Assembly: GCF_017114995.1 (NCBI RefSeq)
Contig: NZ_JABXKL010000069.1
Span: 24,979-88,978, forward strand
Length of the DNA stretch: 64,000 nucleotides
Source: Nostoc sp. NMS9
GTDB taxonomy: Bacteria; Cyanobacteriota; Cyanobacteriia; Cyanobacteriales; Nostocaceae
Reading direction: 5' to 3'
Shown here: piece by piece, positions 1 through 7,558 of the stretch
Position numbering within the stretch: position 1 is the first letter of the stretch
Layout of the letters: each line of letters starts with the position of its first letter
Notes under the pieces: model-generated
Database searches by the model: none
What the model saw: only the letters and a program-made list of their open reading frames with translations
Told to the model about the DNA's origin: nothing
Made by a program: the position numbers and the translations under genes

Positions 1-480
1 CCTATGGGTGGTTATGGTAATGCAGATGGAATTTTATTGTTAAGACTTGGTATTCTCGGTAGGTTTTATGAAATCCCTGAATACCTGTTTTTCTTCAGAA
101 GTCATCCGCAACAATCAATGAGTATGTTTTTCCCGAATTATTTGTTGTTAACAAATACAAACCAAACATCATTCTTGAGTATGCTGCCTGATTTTTATGG
201 GTATACAGTGTGGTTTGATTCAGCAAAGAAAGGACAAGTTTTATTGCCACATTGGAGAATAATCTGGGAGTATATACTCTCTATATGGCGTAGTCCCCTG
301 AGTTTGAATGAGCGGCTCTTTTGTCATATAAGTCTACAACAGCAGTTAAAAGGGACAGAATATCTTTTGCTGAAAGATTTGCTAATGGCGTTGCAAAGAC
401 TTTGGAAAGGTTGGCAACCAGCATCAATTAAAAAAGAGCAAGTGATTCTTTCAAAGAATCAGGTCACAAATAAAAGCTGA
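1..480 (+). CDS. Glycosyltransferase, C-terminal part (cut by window edge)
   Basis: The reading frame is open from the first base, so the Met at position 4 is probably internal and the gene starts outside the window. The visible 158 residues begin with GNADGILLLRLGILGRFYEIPEYL and continue with a histidine-bearing FFRSHPQQSMS stretch. This resembles the C-terminal half of cyanobacterial family 2 glycosyltransferases that follow the catalytic GT-A fold. The tail is rich in Lys and Gln and has no clear membrane span. The next gene starts 52 bp downstream on the same strand. The sugar donor and acceptor cannot be read from this fragment. Family assignment is from recall of similar proteins and is moderate. 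Confidence 0.55.
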   Translation, partial: PMGGYGNADGILLLRLGILGRFYEIPEYLFFFRSHPQQSMSMFFPNYLLLTNTNQTSFLSMLPDFYGYTVWFDSAKKGQVLLPHWRIIWEYILSIWRSPLSLNERLFCHISLQQQLKGTEYLLLKDLLMALQRLWKGWQPASIKKEQVILSKNQVTNKS

Positions 481-531
481 CTAACGCAGCTTTCTATCAA
501 CCCCAAAATCACCTATTTTGACTACAAAATT

Positions 532-999
532 ATGCTGAAACTATCTCAACTATCTCATGTTTTGCTTGCTACTTTAGTGAGCATCAGCTTTGCTAAAACA
601 GTGAACGCAGAGCCAACTGCAACACTTAATGTTGTAGTAAATGGAATACATCATAAAAAAGGTGAGATTTGCTTCCGAGTTTATGCAAATGAAAAAGGAT
701 TTCCTATGAGTAGTACTAGTGAAGCTCAAAGTGGCTGCGCTAAGATTAATGGCACTTCTGTAAAAAAAGAATTCTCCGGTTTGAAGCCTGGAACTTATGC
801 TGTCGCTGTGGTTGACGATCAAAATGGCGATCGCAAACTTAATAAAGACTTTTTCGGTATTCCCAAAGAAGGTTTTGGAATTTCCAAAAATCCAACTGTG
901 TCCATACAAACAGGTACACCAAAGTTTCGTGATGCCAGTTTTGTTGTAAACAAAAATACAACAGTCAACATCATCATGAAATATTCGCTGGATTCGTAA
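532..999 (+). CDS. DUF2141 domain secreted protein
   Basis: 155 residues. A hydrophobic N-terminus (residues about 8-22, LLATLVSISFAKTVNA) ending in a plausible signal peptidase site before EPTATL marks an exported protein. The mature part has the DUF2141 pattern: a beta strand (LNVVVNGI), the GEICFRVYANEKGFP segment, then GLKPGTYAVAVVDDQNGDRKLNKDFFGIPKEGFG, which is the most conserved block of this family. DUF2141 proteins are small periplasmic or secreted beta-sandwich proteins of unknown function. The ATG at 532 fits the signal peptide. The flanking genes are glycosyltransferases, but nothing in the sequence shows a functional link. Confidence 0.85.
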   Translation: MLKLSQLSHVLLATLVSISFAKTVNAEPTATLNVVVNGIHHKKGEICFRVYANEKGFPMSSTSEAQSGCAKINGTSVKKEFSGLKPGTYAVAVVDDQNGDRKLNKDFFGIPKEGFGISKNPTVSIQTGTPKFRDASFVVNKNTTVNIIMKYSLDS

Positions 1000-1002
1000 A
1001 GG

Positions 1003-1125
1003 AGTGGGGAGTGGGGATGAGGGAGATGAGGGAGATGAGGGGGATGAGGGGAATAACCAATGCCCAATGCCCAATGCCCCATGCCCAATGCCCCATGCCC
1101 AATGCCCCATGCCCAATCCCTTATT
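1003..1125 (+). repeat. Short tandem repeats (GAGGGAGAT and ATGCCCA types)
   Basis: Immediately after the DUF2141 gene lies a run of purine-rich 9-mers (GAGGGAGAT variants, about 1015-1050). It is followed by about nine copies of the heptamer ATGCCCA/ATGCCCC (about 1059-1121). These are the short tandemly repeated heptamer type common in Nostocales genomes. The ATGs inside it create an artificial N-terminal extension of the next reading frame. A related ATGCCCAATGCCC run occurs at 56083-56140. Confidence 0.85.
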
Positions 1126-1146
1126 CTGTCGGAGATTAAAAATTTA

Positions 1147-2406
1147 ATGGAAGATTTGGCAATATTTCTGTCTAAGTCTTTGATGGGTTGGCTGGTTATT
1201 CAGGTGTGTTTTACGCTTGTCTTTATATGGTATCTGCGCTCGTCTAAAAAAAACTTATTACCAGATGACCAGTTGCCCAAAACAGCAGTAATTCTTTGCT
1301 TACGTGGAGCCGATCCGTTTTTGCCTAGATGTTTGCGAGCGCTCCTAAATCAAAACTATCCACAGTATGATTTAAAGTTGATCGTTGATAGTCACGAAGA
1401 TCCCGCTTGGAAAATTGCTAGTGAAACGATCACTGAGCAAGAAGCAACTAATGTTCAAATCAGCCCTTTGAGAATAGTACGCAACAATTGTAGTCTCAAA
1501 TGCAGTTCTCTAGTCCAAGCTGTCCGTGAGTTGGACGATTCTTATAAGGTGGTTGCTTTAGTAGATGCTGATACTATAGTCCATGTGAATTGGCTGCGAG
1601 AATTAGTCAGTCCTCTAGGCGATGCGAAAGTCGGCGCAACAACCGGCAATCGGTGGTATGTGCCAACAGGCAGGTATTGGGGTTCTTTAGTGCGGTACGT
1701 CGGCAATGTGTCCACAGTAGTGCAAATGTTTATCTTCCAGATTCCTTGGGGTGGAACTTTGGCTGTGAAAACAGAAGTACTTCGCCAAACAGAACTACTA
1801 GATAAGTGGGGACAAGCTTTAGGCGAAGATTTTATGATGCACGACATCCTGAAAAAACATGGTTTTCAGGTAAAGTTTGTGCCTTCGCTGCTAATAGTCA
1901 ATCGTGAAGAGACTGATTTATTCAACTTAATAGACTATCTCAAGCGCCTTATCCTTTTTTCTCGACTGTATCATCCCCGTTGGTTGGCTCTTGTTAGTGA
2001 AGCTGTTTCTAGCATTTTGTTTCCGACTCTACTGATCGTGTTAGTTCTAGAGTCGTTGTTAGAGGCAAAATGGGAAGCTGCGGCTGTGTTGTTAGTCTGC
2101 TATGGAGTTTACACTGTCGGATTACTCTTGATAATGCTGGTGTTGGAATTAGAGATACAGCGAGTGGTTCGCTCTAATGGCCAGGCGATCGCCAAATTAT
2201 CAGCTGCTACAATCATTAAAATGTTGATTGGGATTCCCTTAACACAGTGGGTTTATGGGTTAGCGATGCTATCATCCCTGCGGACATCAACAGTTACCTG
2301 GCGCGGTGTCAGCTATCGCGTTAAAGGGCGTTGGAATGTCCGCTTAGTGGAATATCGCCCTTATCAATGGTTGGATCAGCCGATTAATAGCAAGGTTTCT
2401 CTTTGA
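1147..2406 (+). CDS. Family 2 glycosyltransferase, membrane-anchored
   Basis: 419 residues from ATG 1147. Upstream in-frame ATGs fall inside the heptamer repeat and are not credible starts. An N-terminal membrane span (about residues 8-28) is followed by the GT-A nucleotide-sugar fold: TAVILCLRGADPFLPRCL with the ALLNQNYPQYDLKLIVD strand, the metal-binding acidic motif in VALVDADTIVHVNWL, the GEDFMMHDIL acceptor-side ED motif, and LILFSRLYHPRW where the family has its (Q/R)xxRW motif. Two or more C-terminal membrane spans (LLIVLVLESLL, VLLVCYGVYTVGLLLIMLVLELE) make it an integral membrane enzyme similar in layout to ceramide glucosyltransferase-like or chitin/cellulose synthase-like GT2 enzymes. 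The product is unknown. Confidence 0.85.
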   Translation: MEDLAIFLSKSLMGWLVIQVCFTLVFIWYLRSSKKNLLPDDQLPKTAVILCLRGADPFLPRCLRALLNQNYPQYDLKLIVDSHEDPAWKIASETITEQEATNVQISPLRIVRNNCSLKCSSLVQAVRELDDSYKVVALVDADTIVHVNWLRELVSPLGDAKVGATTGNRWYVPTGRYWGSLVRYVGNVSTVVQMFIFQIPWGGTLAVKTEVLRQTELLDKWGQALGEDFMMHDILKKHGFQVKFVPSLLIVNREETDLFNLIDYLKRLILFSRLYHPRWLALVSEAVSSILFPTLLIVLVLESLLEAKWEAAAVLLVCYGVYTVGLLLIMLVLELEIQRVVRSNGQAIAKLSAATIIKMLIGIPLTQWVYGLAMLSSLRTSTVTWRGVSYRVKGRWNVRLVEYRPYQWLDQPINSKVSL

Positions 2407-3308
2407 ATTAAATCGCTAAATATCAACTAGGGCATGAAAGTTATTACACTAAACATTCCCTAGTCTTCAACTTATATTATCTTATATTTAGTAGAACTAT
2501 ATTAGCTATAACCCTTGTAAAAATATACCTTTTTACTTGTTGATTACCAAAATGCATTTACATTTTTGGCAAGGGTTTAGACAAATATATTAAGGGGAAT
2601 TTTAACTTAGCATTTTGGATGTTTTGATAGTTTATAGCCCAGGTTTATATACGGGTTTGCAATTGAGTCTACTTAATCCCCAACATTTTCCATACCTTTC
2701 TCTAACTCTCTCTTAAGAAGCTACGGTGTACACACATCTTGGTAATGAAGCCCAAACCCTGGATTTACTCCCCTCTCTTGCCAATCTACGGTGTATACAC
2801 AAGTCGAATTACCCCCCTTAATCCCCCCTTATAAAGGGGGGAGACCGGAAATTTAGTTCCCTCCCCTTTCCAAGGGGAGGGTTAGGGTGGGGTAAAACCT
2901 TGGTTAATCAGCTATTTCAGACTTGTGTATACACGGTAGCGATGCCTTGGGGGGAAATATCCGGTTCTCCCCCAAGGCATCAGGGGAGTTAGAGGGGGTC
3001 AGAAGGACTTGTGTGTATACCGTAGCCTAAGAGGAGAGAAAAGCGGAAAAACTTTTGTTGCTGTCAGGGGAGTGCCTCAAAGCATCTCTTGTAGAAGGAG
3101 AGAGTTCAGAATCTATTGCACACAAACTAGAAGCACTATAAACATCCACTTCAAAATCGAAAATTTCAGCTATTTGACGATACGTAAATCCTTAGTCTAA
3201 CTGTATTAGTGGGAATTTCTGAGCCAAATAATCAGGATGTTCATGAAACATAAGCTGCGTAAATCCTAAGTTAAAAACCAGCAATTTTGTGAAATATTCC
3301 CCTTTATT
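2407..3308. other. Repeat-rich intergenic region
   Basis: No convincing gene. The only longer frame (3009-3200) has no homology I recognise and starts in repeat sequence. The region contains a MITE-like element with terminal inverted repeats (2786-2939) and further copies of the same terminal sequence at about 2719 and 3006. The rest is AT-rich and probably holds the promoter of the gene at 3309. Confidence 0.6.
2786..2939. mobile_element. MITE-like element with 20-bp terminal inverted repeats
   Basis: The left end CTACGGTGTATACACAAGTC (2786-2805) is repeated inverted at 2920-2939 with one mismatch, giving a 154-bp non-coding unit whose interior is C- and G-rich hairpin sequence (CCCCCC...GGGGGG around 2824-2842). 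An outer pair of related ends lies at about 2713-2738 and 3006-3034. Solo copies of the same end (CTACGGTGTACACACAA) occur at about 14930 and 48763. The dyad GTGTATACAC is at the centre of each end. This is a structural call; no transposase is encoded. Confidence 0.7.
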
Positions 3309-4592
3309 ATGACTAAGCAAAAACTTCGCATTGCACTGTTTACAGGATTGTACGCTCCTTTCTTAACTGGTGTTTCCGTTGCAGTTCACCAACGAGTTCG
3401 TTGGTTGCTAGAGCAGGGACATGAGGTTTTTTTAATCCATCCGCAAATCAACGATCGCTACCCCAAAAATGTTGGCGATCGCCCCATGCCTGGTTTAGAG
3501 GAAATTCAATCTTTCCCCAATTTTTCTGCTTACGCATTCCCTACAGAACCACTGATATTCTACAAGTCTCTTCCTCAACCGTTGAACTATCGACATTGGA
3601 GCGATACCAAGTTGCTAGAAAAATTTCAGCCCGATATTATCGTGGTTGAAGAAGCAGCGCAAATGAGAGGTTTATACTCATTTTTCTTGCAAGGTTATGG
3701 TCGCCCTATCGGCACTCAATACGCAAAACGAACAGGTACGCCAATAATATCACTCTTCCATACAGATATCGTTGCGTATATCAAATATTACTTTGGAGAT
3801 CGGTTCTTCAGTTTGGTTCGTCCCATTATTCCTGTTTTAGTCAAGCAATTTACTGAGTTTTATGACTTCAATTACTTCTCTTCTAAAGAACAACTGACTA
3901 AATACGAAGAACTGAAATGTCAACGTGCTGAATACGTCGCTTATCAAGGTATCGATTGCGAAAAATTTCATCCGCGAAACATCTGTTACGATCCAATTCC
4001 CAATGATAACCGACCGACTCTTTTGTTTGTCGGACGCATCACACCTGAAAAGAATGTCAACCAATTACTTGATATATTTCCAGTCATAGCTGCCAAAATT
4101 CCTGATGTCCATCTGGTGATTGTTGGTAGTGGCCCGCTAGATGAAGAGATCCGTGAGCGTGCTAAAAAGTTTGGAGCGGGTATTACTGTATGGGGTGAAT
4201 CTCACGGTACGGAACTTCTGGGTTGGTTTGCTAGAGCAGATATTTTTGTCAACCCCTCCGTCACCGAGAACTTCTGCACAACAAATAACGAAGCATTAGC
4301 GTCTGGAACCCCTCTGGTTGCTGTTGTTGCACCCTCAACCTCAGAACAGGTATCTCCTGGTCGTAACGGTTTCCTCGCCCAACCTAACAATCCTACAGAT
4401 TTCGCCCAAAAGGTAATTGCGATTCTGGAAAATCCCAGTTTGAAAGCAGATATGACTAGACAGGCTCGCCCCTCTATACTTGACTTTGATTGGTCGTCAT
4501 GTATGCAGAAATTTGAACAAAAACTTTACCAAATCGTTGAAGGAGCGCAGAAGGTGGAGGTAGGTACAACCAGTATAAGACCACAGCGATAA
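3309..4592 (+). CDS. Family 4 (GT-B) glycosyltransferase
   Basis: 427 residues, retaining GT-B fold. The N-terminal Rossmann domain opens with LRIALFTGLYAPFLTGVSVAVHQRVRWLLEQGH, typical of GT4 enzymes such as sulfoquinovosyl- and mannosyltransferases. The C-terminal domain has LLFVGRITPEKNV (residues about 238-250), VHLVIVGSGP, the GWFARADIFVNPSVTENF acidic loop and the donor-binding NNEALASGTPLV motif (the E(x7)E region). It is a soluble cytoplasmic or membrane-associated enzyme using a nucleotide-sugar donor. The group of glycosyltransferases here (1-480, 1147-2406 and this gene) suggests polysaccharide or glycolipid synthesis, but the acceptor cannot be told. The ATG at 3309 gives the expected N-terminus. 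Confidence 0.88.
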   Translation: MTKQKLRIALFTGLYAPFLTGVSVAVHQRVRWLLEQGHEVFLIHPQINDRYPKNVGDRPMPGLEEIQSFPNFSAYAFPTEPLIFYKSLPQPLNYRHWSDTKLLEKFQPDIIVVEEAAQMRGLYSFFLQGYGRPIGTQYAKRTGTPIISLFHTDIVAYIKYYFGDRFFSLVRPIIPVLVKQFTEFYDFNYFSSKEQLTKYEELKCQRAEYVAYQGIDCEKFHPRNICYDPIPNDNRPTLLFVGRITPEKNVNQLLDIFPVIAAKIPDVHLVIVGSGPLDEEIRERAKKFGAGITVWGESHGTELLGWFARADIFVNPSVTENFCTTNNEALASGTPLVAVVAPSTSEQVSPGRNGFLAQPNNPTDFAQKVIAILENPSLKADMTRQARPSILDFDWSSCMQKFEQKLYQIVEGAQKVEVGTTSIRPQR

Positions 4593-4632
4593 GAAATATG
4601 GCGATCGCTAGTATTTACAATATTTGCGATCG

Positions 4633-4728
4633 CTAACTAGTAATTGCTAAAGATATCGATCCTGCAACTAAGATTAGCAAAATTGGTGAGAGTGCTTCAC
4701 CTTTGATGCCGTTGCCGTTATCTGACAT
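4633..4728 (-). CDS. 31-residue small hydrophobic peptide
   Basis: A 31-codon frame whose start is set by a near-perfect Shine-Dalgarno (AGGAGGT, 4734-4740 on the complementary strand, about 5 bases before ATG 4728). The peptide has a polar N-terminus (MSDNGNGIKGEALSP) and one hydrophobic segment (ILLILVAGSISLAI) long enough for a short membrane span. I do not recognise a family. A longer in-frame extension to 4821 lacks a comparable ribosome site and runs through a hairpin. It lies 83 bp downstream of another small membrane-protein gene in the same direction, so the two may be co-transcribed. Confidence 0.55.
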   Translation of the reverse strand: MSDNGNGIKGEALSPILLILVAGSISLAITS

Positions 4729-4751
4729 GATATGACCTCCTGTGATTTGAA

Positions 4752-4782
4752 GCCTTTGGCTGAATGGAAATAAGCCAAAGGC
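4752..4782 (-). terminator. Hairpin between two small genes
   Basis: GCCTTTGGCT (4752-4761) and AGCCAAAGGC (4773-4782) form a perfect 10-bp stem with an 11-base loop, between the 101-aa gene (4812-5117) and the 31-aa gene. There is no T-run after it, so it may be an attenuating or mRNA-protecting hairpin rather than a full terminator. Confidence 0.45.
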
Positions 4783-4811
4783 ATTATCTGAAGCAGTACC
4801 GTAAATTTGTA

Positions 4812-5117
4812 TTAACGCCAAGACTCAAAAATCATAGCGATCGCAAACAAACAAAATAACGAAGCTGCAACCCTTAAAAACCAGATCCAGACATCAACAG
4901 ATAGCAGGCTTTGAGCGAGGAAGGATGCGCCGAAAACGTGAAACACAAGAAAAGCGATCGCAAAACCAGCCAAAGCCCACACAAAATACTTCAGTCCTTT
5001 GCCAGTCAAAATTAAAAGTCGATTGTCGTTATTGGTGCGATCGGTTTTCATAGTTTCTTTCTTCTGTTCAAATGGGAGTTGAGCAAGAGACTTTTTATCG
5101 TGTTTGTTACTGTTCAT
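4812..5117 (-). CDS. Small membrane protein, 101 aa
   Basis: The start at 5117 is chosen because GGAGGA lies about 6 bases upstream on the coding strand; the longer in-frame extension to 5201 lacks one. The first 45 residues are hydrophilic and Lys/Asn-rich. Two membrane spans follow (about residues 45-66, FVWALAGFAIAFLVFHVFGA, and 75-96, VWIWFLRVAASLFCLFAIAMIF). No family is recognised. It is followed by a hairpin and the 31-residue peptide gene in the same direction. Function unknown. Confidence 0.6.
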   Translation of the reverse strand: MNSNKHDKKSLAQLPFEQKKETMKTDRTNNDNRLLILTGKGLKYFVWALAGFAIAFLVFHVFGASFLAQSLLSVDVWIWFLRVAASLFCLFAIAMIFESWR

Positions 5118-5296
5118 AGAATTTCCTCCGGGAAAAAAACCTAAGCAAAAAGCCGGGTGTGTAAGAATACACCACCGGCTTGTAAACTTCTCATTTATCA
5201 AAAGCCAAATGTCTTCAGAAAAATAGATATTGAATTTAATGACTTCACCAAGCTAGCAGTATTCTTAACTGTGGATAGCTGTGGCGATGTAGTGCA

Positions 5297-5698
5297 TTAT
5301 TTCCGATTGTGGAAATGCCTACAAGCTATCCAAGTTTCAAGAATGTGTTCGTGTAATTGTTGGATTTCTTGCAGTTCTTCTTGACTCAACTTGTGACGGT
5401 GGCTAATATGACCACTCAGTTCTACGATGGTTTCGTATTTCCCCTTTTTACTAGAAATAGTTAACTGGCCGTGTTGAGTTTCCGACAAGGTTTCAATCAG
5501 CAGAAGACTCATGTGAGAAAAGACTAGCGGTAACTCAACTGCATACAAATGTTTGGGTTTTCCTAAAATTTCTGGGCTGCCTCTTTCTTGTGGTTTCAAT
5601 GTAGGTAAGGTTTCTGGGGATTGTTCTCCTATTTTCAAGACGGTTTTGATGGTGTTAGAACTCCTGATAAAGTCTGGCAGTCGTGAGAAGCTAGTCAT
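5297..5698 (-). CDS. Hypothetical protein, 133 aa
   Basis: A soluble-looking protein of 133 residues. Its start at 5698 is preceded by a purine-rich GGGGGA element about 6 bases upstream. The C-terminal third (HKLSQEELQEIQQLHEHILETW) is predicted helical by composition. The middle (YETIVELSGHISHRH) is beta-like. No motif, signal peptide or membrane span is visible. It shares orientation with the two small genes downstream (4812-5117 and 4633-4728), so the three may form a small-gene cluster. Function unknown. Confidence 0.55.
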   Translation of the reverse strand: MTSFSRLPDFIRSSNTIKTVLKIGEQSPETLPTLKPQERGSPEILGKPKHLYAVELPLVFSHMSLLLIETLSETQHGQLTISSKKGKYETIVELSGHISHRHKLSQEELQEIQQLHEHILETWIACRHFHNRK

Positions 5699-6172
5699 GT
5701 TAGTTCCCCCCTAATGTTGGCTGTTGAGTTTAGACCTATCTTTGTATCTCACATATAGATACTTGTATATAAGATAAGCATATCTACTTTAAAAAATCAA
5801 GCATTTACAAGGAATATTTTTTAATAAATATCCAATCTTGTAAATATATATATAGTTTTGCCGAGAATTTGTCTCACGTAGATATAAAAAGTTATACTAT
5901 AAGTAGGTTTTTATACAAAAAAGATTTTAATTAGATGGTTTGACCCGACAAAAATAGACTATATTTTTATTTTTTGGTATAAAAATATAGAAAGACACTG
6001 AGTATAAACTGAAATAGCATAGCTAACAAATTGTGTAGTTACTGTAAAATCTACCAAAATGCTAAATAAAGCTCTTTTCTAAACTTGAGAGTCATGCTAT
6101 AAAAAAATATTCTCACATACTGATAACTCAAATATATTGTGTGGAGCTGAGATTGTGTGGAGCTTAGATGAG
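5699..6172. other. AT-rich intergenic region
   Basis: No gene seen. The sequence is very AT-rich with runs such as TATATATA (about 5848). It lies between divergent genes and presumably carries both promoters; no specific operator can be identified. Confidence 0.5.
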
Positions 6173-7558
6173 ATGAACAGCGCAGCTGATATGCCTTTGG
6201 TTCCTGATGATTTCATTACAGGAGTCGCCAATAGTCGTGGTGTGACGAAAGCAGAGCTAGATGCCTTATTGTTAGCATTAAAAAATGGTTCTGGTGCGGA
6301 AATTGCCGAGAAACTGAATATTTCTCAAGCAGCAGTGAGAAAAAGATTAGGAGAAAGCTATCGCAAATTAGGTATAGAAGGGAGCGGTAATAAAAAAATT
6401 TATAACCTGAAACAGAAGCTATATGCTCAGTATCAAGGTACTCATGAAAACGTAATTTCTTCAAAAGAAGACTGGGGTGAAGCTGTTGATGTAGAGGGTT
6501 TTCGGGGTCGAGATGGAGAAATTCAAGATTTAGAGGAATGGATAGTCGGTAATGATTCACTGCGGTGTCGGTTAGTAGCAGTATTGGGAATGGGTGGAAT
6601 TGGTAAGACTGTGATCGCGGCTAAAGTTGCCAAAAAAGTCCAGTCACAGTTTGATTATCTGATTTGGCGATCGCTCCGTAATACCCCATCATTAGATGAC
6701 ATTCTCACCCAAATTTTACGTTTTTTACCTAATGATTCAGAAGATTACTTAAAAGTTAGTGAAAATAACAAAATACTTTTACTAATTGATGCTTTAAGAA
6801 AACATCGATGCCTAGTCATTTTAGATAATGTTGAATCAGTGCTACGCAGTGGCGAAGGCAAAACTGAAGAATGGGCAGGTGAATATGAACCTGAGTATGA
6901 AAACTATGGCTACTTTTTTAAAAAGGTGGCAGAAGCATCACATGATAGTTGTTTACTACTAACTAGTCGGGAAAAACCAAAAGAAGTAGCCGCCCTAGAA
7001 GGTAAAAATCTGCCAGTCAAAGTTTTGCAGTTATCTAGCCTGAATTTAGCAGAAGCTAAAGAAATTTTGCAGGATAAAGGATGCGATTGTACTGAGGAAC
7101 AATTGCAAGAACTAGTCACAAGATATTCTGGCAACCCTTTAGCGTTAAAGATAGTTGCCACTACAGTTTATGGCTTATTTAGCAATAACATTACAGAGTT
7201 TTTAAAAGAAATCCAGGAAGCAAGCGCTGTTTACGGAGATATTCGCACGCTTTTAGATACACAATTTAAACGCTTGTCAGAATTGGAAAAACAAGTGATG
7301 TATCGGCTGGCGCTTCATCGGGAATATGTTTCTCTGACACAACTGAAAAATGATTTCAAAACCACAGACGCCGAGTCCAAAATACTGGAAGTTGTTGAGT
7401 CATTGTTACGGCGATCGCTAATTGAAAAAGAACCAACCGCCAGCAGATTCCGCCAGCAATCTGTGGTGATGGAATATATCAGTAAACGCCACATCGAACA
7501 GTTTGCTGATGAATTGAGCGAAAAAAAAAATTGGACTTTGTTAACGCCCACCCTTTAA
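6173..7558 (+). CDS. NB-ARC ATPase half of a split STAND protein
   Basis: The start is ATG 6173 (an in-frame TTG at 6137 is less likely). Residues about 20-70 form a helix-turn-helix-like segment (GSGAEIAEKLNISQAAVRKRLGESYRKLGI). The NB-ARC NTPase domain follows with Walker A GMGGIGKT (residues 139-146), Walker B CLVILDNVES, the sensor LLLTSREKP, and the GNPLALKI motif corresponding to GLPLA of NB-ARC proteins. The frame ends soon after an A10 run (7521-7530). The -1 frame then continues seamlessly with DFVNAHPLMQVRS and the WD40 half. Members of this cyanobacterial family are normally one protein of roughly 1200 residues, so this is either a frameshifted gene or one expressed by slippage. 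STAND proteins act as signal-sensing switches; the ligand is unknown. Confidence 0.85.
   Translation: MNSAADMPLVPDDFITGVANSRGVTKAELDALLLALKNGSGAEIAEKLNISQAAVRKRLGESYRKLGIEGSGNKKIYNLKQKLYAQYQGTHENVISSKEDWGEAVDVEGFRGRDGEIQDLEEWIVGNDSLRCRLVAVLGMGGIGKTVIAAKVAKKVQSQFDYLIWRSLRNTPSLDDILTQILRFLPNDSEDYLKVSENNKILLLIDALRKHRCLVILDNVESVLRSGEGKTEEWAGEYEPEYENYGYFFKKVAEASHDSCLLLTSREKPKEVAALEGKNLPVKVLQLSSLNLAEAKEILQDKGCDCTEEQLQELVTRYSGNPLALKIVATTVYGLFSNNITEFLKEIQEASAVYGDIRTLLDTQFKRLSELEKQVMYRLALHREYVSLTQLKNDFKTTDAESKILEVVESLLRRSLIEKEPTASRFRQQSVVMEYISKRHIEQFADELSEKKNWTLLTPTL
7521..7530 (+). promoter_or_regulatory. A10 run: candidate slippage or frameshift site
   Basis: Ten consecutive A residues lie at the exact point where the NB-ARC frame must shift to enter the WD40 frame. 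Eleven A (one added) or eight A would restore one continuous frame from 6173 to 9792 (about 1206 codons). Runs of this length are known to support transcriptional slippage and ribosomal frameshifting in bacteria. They are also frequent sites of mutation and of sequencing error, so its role is undecided. Confidence 0.5.

Noticed and set aside
574..1116. Minus-strand frames opposite the DUF2141 gene
   Set aside because: They read through the ATGCCCA repeat (MGMGHWAWG...) and lie antisense to a well-supported gene.
1060..1146. N-terminal extension of the GT2 gene (PNAQCPMPNAP)
   Set aside because: It is encoded by the heptamer repeat, so ATG 1147 is the better start.
3009..3200. 63-codon frame in the repeat-rich gap
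   Set aside because: Starts inside a dispersed repeat end and shows no recognisable protein features.
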